In this document: positions 11,106-13,844 of the stretch, in pieces
Position numbering within the stretch: the first letter of the stretch is position 1
Layout: each line of letters starts with the position of its first letter
Assembly: GCA_943349725.1 (NCBI GenBank)
Contig: CALQZP010000025.1
Span: forward strand, 1 to 13,844
Direction of reading: 5' to 3'
Origin: Candidatus Nomurabacteria bacterium
Lineage (GTDB): Bacteria > Patescibacteriota > Minisyncoccia > Phycocordibacterales > UBA10002
Length of the DNA: 13,844 nt
Notes under the pieces: generated by a model
The model's database searches: none
Told to the model about the DNA's origin: nothing
Seen by the model: the letters and a program-made list of their open reading frames with translations, nothing else
Translations under genes and position numbers: made by a program

Positions 11106-11176
11106 TGGACCTGGGGAGAATCGGACTCCCGTTTCGTCAATGCGAATGACGCGTCGTACCACTAGACCACAGGCCC
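11106..11176 (-). tRNA. tRNA-Ala, anticodon CGC
   Basis: The 71-nt sequence folds with acceptor GGGCCTG/CAGGTCC plus discriminator A, D-arm GTC/GAC, anticodon stem CGTCA/TGACG with loop TTCGCAT (anticodon CGC), and T-stem GGGAG/CTCCC. G3-U70 again points to alanine. The T-loop reads TCCGATT, so the normally invariant T at position 55 is C. CCA is not encoded. It would read GCG codons. Confidence 0.88.
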
Positions 11177-11182
11177 CTAAAA

Positions 11183-11246
11183 CATCTTTGCAGATGTTCG
11201 GGCGTCGTCTCCCGGTGCTATAGGCATCGAGAGACGATTTGCCCTT
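11183..11246. repeat. Two hairpins between ddl and the tRNA genes
   Basis: AACATCT/AGATGTT forms a 7-bp stem with a 4-nt loop just before the tRNA genes. Next to it TCGTCTC/GAGACGA encloses CGGTGC/GCATCG, with GGGC/GCCC outside, followed on the plus strand by TTTTTCTT. The T-run lies on the plus side, where no gene ends, so for ddl this is only a stem-loop; it may be bidirectional, or a dispersed palindrome. Confidence 0.5.
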
Positions 11247-11267
11247 TTTCTTCGCTATGAGCTTACC

Positions 11268-12248
11268 TTATTTTCGCTCCAGTGCCAACGTCAGCACATG
11301 GTCAATGAGGTGTGGGAGCGTGGCTCCGACTGCCGTGAGTGAGAGTAGGAAGGGTGAAATGCCTTCGTGGAAATCCGGAAGTGTGTCGGCTTCAATAAAG
11401 AAAATACCGCGTTTGGGATGCACGATAAACTCCGAGCGTGAATAATGGCGAAGTCCGAGAAGTTTGTGGACAGCGGTCGCGAGCTTTTGCAGTTCGGCTT
11501 TTTCGGCAGGACTGAAATTACCAGGAGTGATATGCCCAGGTGCTTCTTTGTACTTCGTCTCAAAATCAAAAAATGGTCGTTCAGGGTGACGCCTGATTTC
11601 AGTTGGAACAAGCGCGTAATATTTTTCCCCGCGGTAGCCTTCTATAACCCCAAGGCTCGCCTCTTTGCCTTCAATATACTCTTCAACAAGTACCGTATCG
11701 GAAAGAGCGAAGGCTGTTTGCAGTCCAGGTAGAAGTTCGTCTTTCGTAGTTGCTACCGTTATACCGATAGAAGAACCTCTTGCAAGTGGTTTTATAATGG
11801 ACGGCTGTGGAAATGTTCGATACAGCTCCTCGGCAAGCGCTTCAAGTGAAGAAATCTCTTCGCGACGAAGCACACCATGGTACGGGGTTTTTATGCCAGC
11901 ATCGGTTACTATCTGCTTCGCCAACCTCTTACTAAACGTGAGTGCCGACGCGAGCCTCGTTGAGCCGGTAAATGGAATATGATGTGCCTCAAGAAGGTGC
12001 TGCACACCACCGTCCTCGCCGTACTCGCCGTGAAGACCGTTCCACACCACATCAACTTTCCCAAGAATTGACTCGGGTGCTTCTGGTTTACCCTTGAGAT
12101 ACCACACGCCATCAAGGTCAATAAGGACATCTAGACCGTAATATTTTTCGGGAAGATTGGTAAGCACCGTCCCTCCGGTTTTGAGGGACACATAATATTC
12201 ACTGGAAGGTCCGCCACGCAGGACGGCGACACGAGTCTTTGAAAACAT
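11268..12248 (-). CDS. ddl: D-alanine--D-alanine ligase
   Basis: The 326-residue ATP-grasp enzyme makes the D-Ala-D-Ala dipeptide of peptidoglycan in the cytoplasm. Landmarks: VLRGGPSSEYYVSLKTG (residues 9-25, with the conserved Glu E17), LHGEYGEDGGVQ (72-83), the ATP-binding KPLARGSSIGI (153-163), VEEYIEGKE (188-196), and R271 in SRSEF. The metal-binding motif reads E286-A-D288-T-L-P where Ddl enzymes normally have E-x-N-T-x-P, and the following GMT is replaced by DFHEGIS, so the acceptor-site end is atypical. A TATAAT box lies 6 nt before the ATG, suggesting a leaderless mRNA. The upstream transcript is ended by a strong terminator. The tRNA genes follow downstream. Confidence 0.93.
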   Translation of the reverse strand: MFSKTRVAVLRGGPSSEYYVSLKTGGTVLTNLPEKYYGLDVLIDLDGVWYLKGKPEAPESILGKVDVVWNGLHGEYGEDGGVQHLLEAHHIPFTGSTRLASALTFSKRLAKQIVTDAGIKTPYHGVLRREEISSLEALAEELYRTFPQPSIIKPLARGSSIGITVATTKDELLPGLQTAFALSDTVLVEEYIEGKEASLGVIEGYRGEKYYALVPTEIRRHPERPFFDFETKYKEAPGHITPGNFSPAEKAELQKLATAVHKLLGLRHYSRSEFIVHPKRGIFFIEADTLPDFHEGISPFLLSLTAVGATLPHLIDHVLTLALERK

Positions 12249-12254
12249 ACGGGA

Positions 12255-12260
12255 ATTATA
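12255..12260 (-). promoter_or_regulatory. -10 box of ddl, leaderless arrangement
   Basis: A perfect TATAAT on the minus strand is followed by TCCCGT and then the ddl ATG, so transcription would be expected to start at the A of the ATG. A convincing -35 box is absent. The T-run of the preceding terminator ends about 25 nt upstream. Confidence 0.6.
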
Positions 12261-12284
12261 CCGCCATACTATTCAAATTGAAAC

Positions 12285-12319
12285 AAAAAAACCCTACGCG
12301 CACCTGATAGCGCGTAGGG
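12285..12319 (-). terminator. Strong rho-independent terminator after uvrC
   Basis: On the minus strand a perfect 10-bp GC-rich stem (CCCTACGCGC with GCGCGTAGGG, 8-nt loop) is followed directly by seven T. It is the clearest terminator of the window and separates uvrC, or a small RNA, from ddl. Confidence 0.92.
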
Positions 12320-12408
12320 TCCCAGTGGGCGTAGAGTGTCATCAAACAGTAGACAAAGCACTCAGGGTGACCCACGGTACTAATCACCAGCATAGGGTTG
12401 GCGACAGC
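12285..12408 (-). ncRNA. Possible small RNA from the uvrC 3' region
   Basis: A promoter at the end of uvrC would start a roughly 120-nt RNA that ends at the strong terminator. The RNA has no good open frame. Within it GTGGG/CCCAC encloses GAGTG/CACTC, giving a further stem-loop. It may instead be only the 3' untranslated part of the uvrC mRNA. Confidence 0.35.
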
Positions 12409-12414
12409 AAATCT

Positions 12415-12443
12415 ATTGTCCTCGGTAAACAGATTTCTGTCAA
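12415..12443 (-). promoter_or_regulatory. Promoter-like sequence across the uvrC stop codon
   Basis: A perfect TTGACA (12443-12438) overlaps the uvrC TGA. After a 17-nt spacer comes GACAAT (12420-12415), a four-of-six match to the -10 consensus. Confidence 0.45.
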
Positions 12444-13663
12444 GATTTAAGAAAGTCACTAGATCTTTTCTTGCGATGGCGACCGAGGGCGAAACGGTGT
12501 GCCTCCGCATTTGCGAAAAGAATTGAGCGTTCATACTTTTTGACAAGCTCGGCAGAGCCAAATAGTTCCTGTGGACGGTGACGCTCGTCTTTTTTGACGG
12601 CTATTACGGGAATAAAAAGCCCAGCGCCCTCAAGAACCTCTTCGATTGCATCTTTTTGTGGCGGTCCTCCGTCAACCACCATAAACGAGGGAACAGTCCA
12701 TTCAGGATGCGCTAGGCGCCGTGTAATCACCTCTCGTAGTCCACCGACGTCATCTCCTGGCGTTGTGGATTTGAGATTAAACAGTCGATACTCGTTTTTT
12801 TGGGGAAGTCCTCCCTCAACTACCGTCATCACTCCAACCGATGACTTCCCTCCCGTATGCGCAATGTCATAACTTTCAATGCGTTCGTTCCCTGCGTTGT
12901 TTTCACGTTTGAGTAGGGATACGTCCTGAATGTGCGTGATAGCCTGCATTCGATTTTTAAAAACGTTTGCTTCCTCAAATGCTTCGCGTCCTATCGCACT
13001 TCGCATTTCTTTTTTGAGCGTGGTAAGAAGTGCGCGCTTCTTCCCCTGAAAGAAAAGTTGTAGCTGTCGTATTGTCCGGTTATATTCCTTTGCCAAAATC
13101 GTACCATCACAAACACCTGGACAAAGTCCAATCTGACGATTGAAGCAGGGTTTACCTTGACTCGGTTCGCACCTGTCGCGATACGGGAAAATCTTGCGGA
13201 TAATTTTCAGTGCGCCTCGGAGATCAGCCCCTGACGTAAAAGGTCCGTATGTCGCTTTCAATTTTCCATATTTCATGTTCCATTTTTCATTCTCGCGGTC
13301 TCGCTTGCGGACGACAAGAACGCGGGGAAATGCTTCGTCAGTAATGACGACACAGTTAAAACTTTTATCGTCTTTTTCGCGGGTGTTGTAGGGTGGCTGA
13401 AATTTTTTGATAAGGTCAGCCTCAAGCAGGATTGCCTCAAGTACCGAGTCGGTTTTCTTGAAGTCCATACTTTTTGCTTCACTAACCATCTTCTCTATCC
13501 ACGCACTTCGTGTCTCGGAAAGCCGTCCGTCAAAATAACTTCGCACCCGAGAACGAAGCGAGGTGGCACGGCCAATATACAGGAGTTTTTTGTTTCTCCC
13601 CAGGAAGAAATACACCCCTGGTGTATCGGGCAACTTTTTCTTTTGGATATTTTGACTATTCAT
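12440..13663 (-). CDS. uvrC: Excinuclease ABC subunit C, short form
   Basis: UvrC makes the two cuts beside a DNA lesion in nucleotide excision repair. The GIY-YIG nuclease domain is at the N-terminus (PGVYFF at 15-20, LLYIGRATSLRSRVR at 27-41). Cysteines at 165, 173, 181 and 185 resemble the cluster-binding cysteines of UvrC. A UVR-like helix pair follows at about 205-245. The C-terminal RNase H-like nuclease keeps D266 (SYDIAHT), D304 (PGDD), D331 (VVDGG) and H389 (EAHRFA). The protein stops at 407 residues, just after this domain, so the tandem helix-hairpin-helix end of the usual roughly 600-residue UvrC is missing. The ATG at 13663 fits the family start; the frame upstream continues 20 codons of unrelated sequence. 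Residues 125-136 are encoded by a heptamer tract. Confidence 0.93.
   Translation of the reverse strand: MNSQNIQKKKLPDTPGVYFFLGRNKKLLYIGRATSLRSRVRSYFDGRLSETRSAWIEKMVSEAKSMDFKKTDSVLEAILLEADLIKKFQPPYNTREKDDKSFNCVVITDEAFPRVLVVRKRDRENEKWNMKYGKLKATYGPFTSGADLRGALKIIRKIFPYRDRCEPSQGKPCFNRQIGLCPGVCDGTILAKEYNRTIRQLQLFFQGKKRALLTTLKKEMRSAIGREAFEEANVFKNRMQAITHIQDVSLLKRENNAGNERIESYDIAHTGGKSSVGVMTVVEGGLPQKNEYRLFNLKSTTPGDDVGGLREVITRRLAHPEWTVPSFMVVDGGPPQKDAIEEVLEGAGLFIPVIAVKKDERHRPQELFGSAELVKKYERSILFANAEAHRFALGRHRKKRSSDFLKS
13256..13290. repeat. Heptamer tandem tract inside uvrC
   Basis: On the coding strand five consecutive 7-mers occur: ATGAAAA, ATGGAAC, ATGAAAT, ATGGAAA, ATTGAAA. They encode residues 125-136 (N-E-K-W-N-M-K-Y-G-K-L-K), just before the conserved YGPF of UvrC, where most homologues have only a short loop. 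The units match those in the atpE-atpF gap. Confidence 0.8.
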
Positions 13664-13670
13664 TATTTGT

Positions 13671-13676
13671 ATGATA
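13671..13676 (-). promoter_or_regulatory. -10-like box before uvrC
   Basis: TATCAT on the minus strand is followed by 7 nt and the uvrC ATG, the same spacing as before ddl and the antitoxin gene. No good -35 box is seen at 16-18 nt. The box lies between the transposase fragment and uvrC. Confidence 0.35.
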
Positions 13677-13710
13677 CCGTGCAAATCGGAATTGTGCGTC
13701 CCGCCACCCC

Positions 13711-13844
13711 CTAAGTAGTACAAGATTCCAATAATTCTAATGCATTTGATGTTCTAAATCCAATAATCTCTCTAGGATACTCATTGAACCAACGGTGGAT
13801 ACGCTCCATCTTTTCATCGGTAACCAGCGCAATATCGCTTTTCT
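13711..13844 (-). CDS. IS30-like transposase, C-terminal part (cut by the window edge)
   Basis: The last 43 codons of a gene that continues past the right edge. The segment IHRWFNEYPREIIGFRTSNA near the end matches the closing part of the DDE integrase core of IS30-family transposases (I-x-x-W-x-N-x-x-P-R-x-x-x-G-[FYW]-x-T-P-x-E). The usual P-x-E is S-N-A here, so the copy may be old. The stop lies 47 nt before uvrC on the same strand. Whether the gene is intact cannot be judged. The stretch between it and uvrC (GACGCACAATTCCGATTTGC and neighbours) may include the end of the element, but its partner end is not in the window. Confidence 0.7.
   Translation of the reverse strand, partial: KSDIALVTDEKMERIHRWFNEYPREIIGFRTSNALELLESCTT

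Noticed and set aside
10820..11140. Minus-strand 106-codon frame
   Set aside because: It runs across tRNA-Ala(UGC) and part of the neighbouring tRNA; its peptide is the translation of a tRNA gene.
12256..12561. 101-codon minus-strand frame between uvrC and ddl
   Set aside because: It overlaps the uvrC end in another frame and crosses the strong terminator.
13664..13723. Upstream start for uvrC, adding 20 residues
   Set aside because: The added residues do not match the UvrC N-terminus and would cross the intergenic region after the transposase stop.
1..13844. CRISPR array
   Set aside because: No identical 24-40 nt repeats with regular spacers exist. The heptamer tracts have no spacers and the palindromes are single.

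Overview
The window looks like a chromosomal segment from a Patescibacteria (CPR) genome, most likely of the Parcubacteria group. This placement is an inference. It rests on a compact single-strand layout, very few Shine-Dalgarno sites, short versions of UvrC and AtpH, tRNA genes without an encoded CCA, and many short palindromes and heptamer tracts between genes. TGA acts as a stop codon (uvrC and the first mazF), so the code appears standard. All protein genes and both tRNAs that I can support lie on the minus strand, so the text below runs from the right edge to the left in the direction of transcription.

Right part (13844-11017): the last 43 codons of an IS30-like transposase, a short uvrC, a promoter-plus-terminator interval that may make a small RNA, a leaderless ddl (D-Ala-D-Ala ligase), and two alanine tRNA genes, Ala(CGC) and Ala(UGC). 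Between the tRNAs and the next gene lies about 750 bp with no credible protein gene but many inverted repeats, including a copy of the tRNA-Ala 3' end. Middle part (10270-7288): a 75-residue membrane protein with a bacterial-PH membrane protein, then a tight group of a CofE-like ligase, a RibD/DHFR-fold reductase and a YhhQ-like queuosine-precursor transporter.

Left part (7261-166): an F1Fo ATP synthase operon with its own promoter, in the order atpI/Z-B-E-F-H-A-(insert)-G. The c subunit has a proton-type site, and a terminator-like hairpin follows atpE, which could raise c over b/delta/alpha. atpD and atpC, expected after atpG, would be beyond the left edge.

The most unusual part is the 2.1-kb insert between atpA and atpG. 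It holds a membrane-anchored protein, a 5' fragment of atpG, an antitoxin/MazF pair, a second 5' fragment of atpG, a solitary MazF-like toxin, a stretch with plus-strand promoter and hairpin signals, a promoter for atpG, and finally intact atpG. Each toxin module is thus preceded by a broken copy of the start of atpG, as if toxin cassettes had repeatedly entered the 5' end of this gene and an intact start had been restored each time. Both broken copies also carry a small hairpin insertion at a TTCG site. Further themes are 7-bp tandem tracts in several gene gaps and inside uvrC, a palindromic element read in frame within the reductase gene, and -10 boxes placed 6-7 nt before ATG, which suggests leaderless mRNAs.
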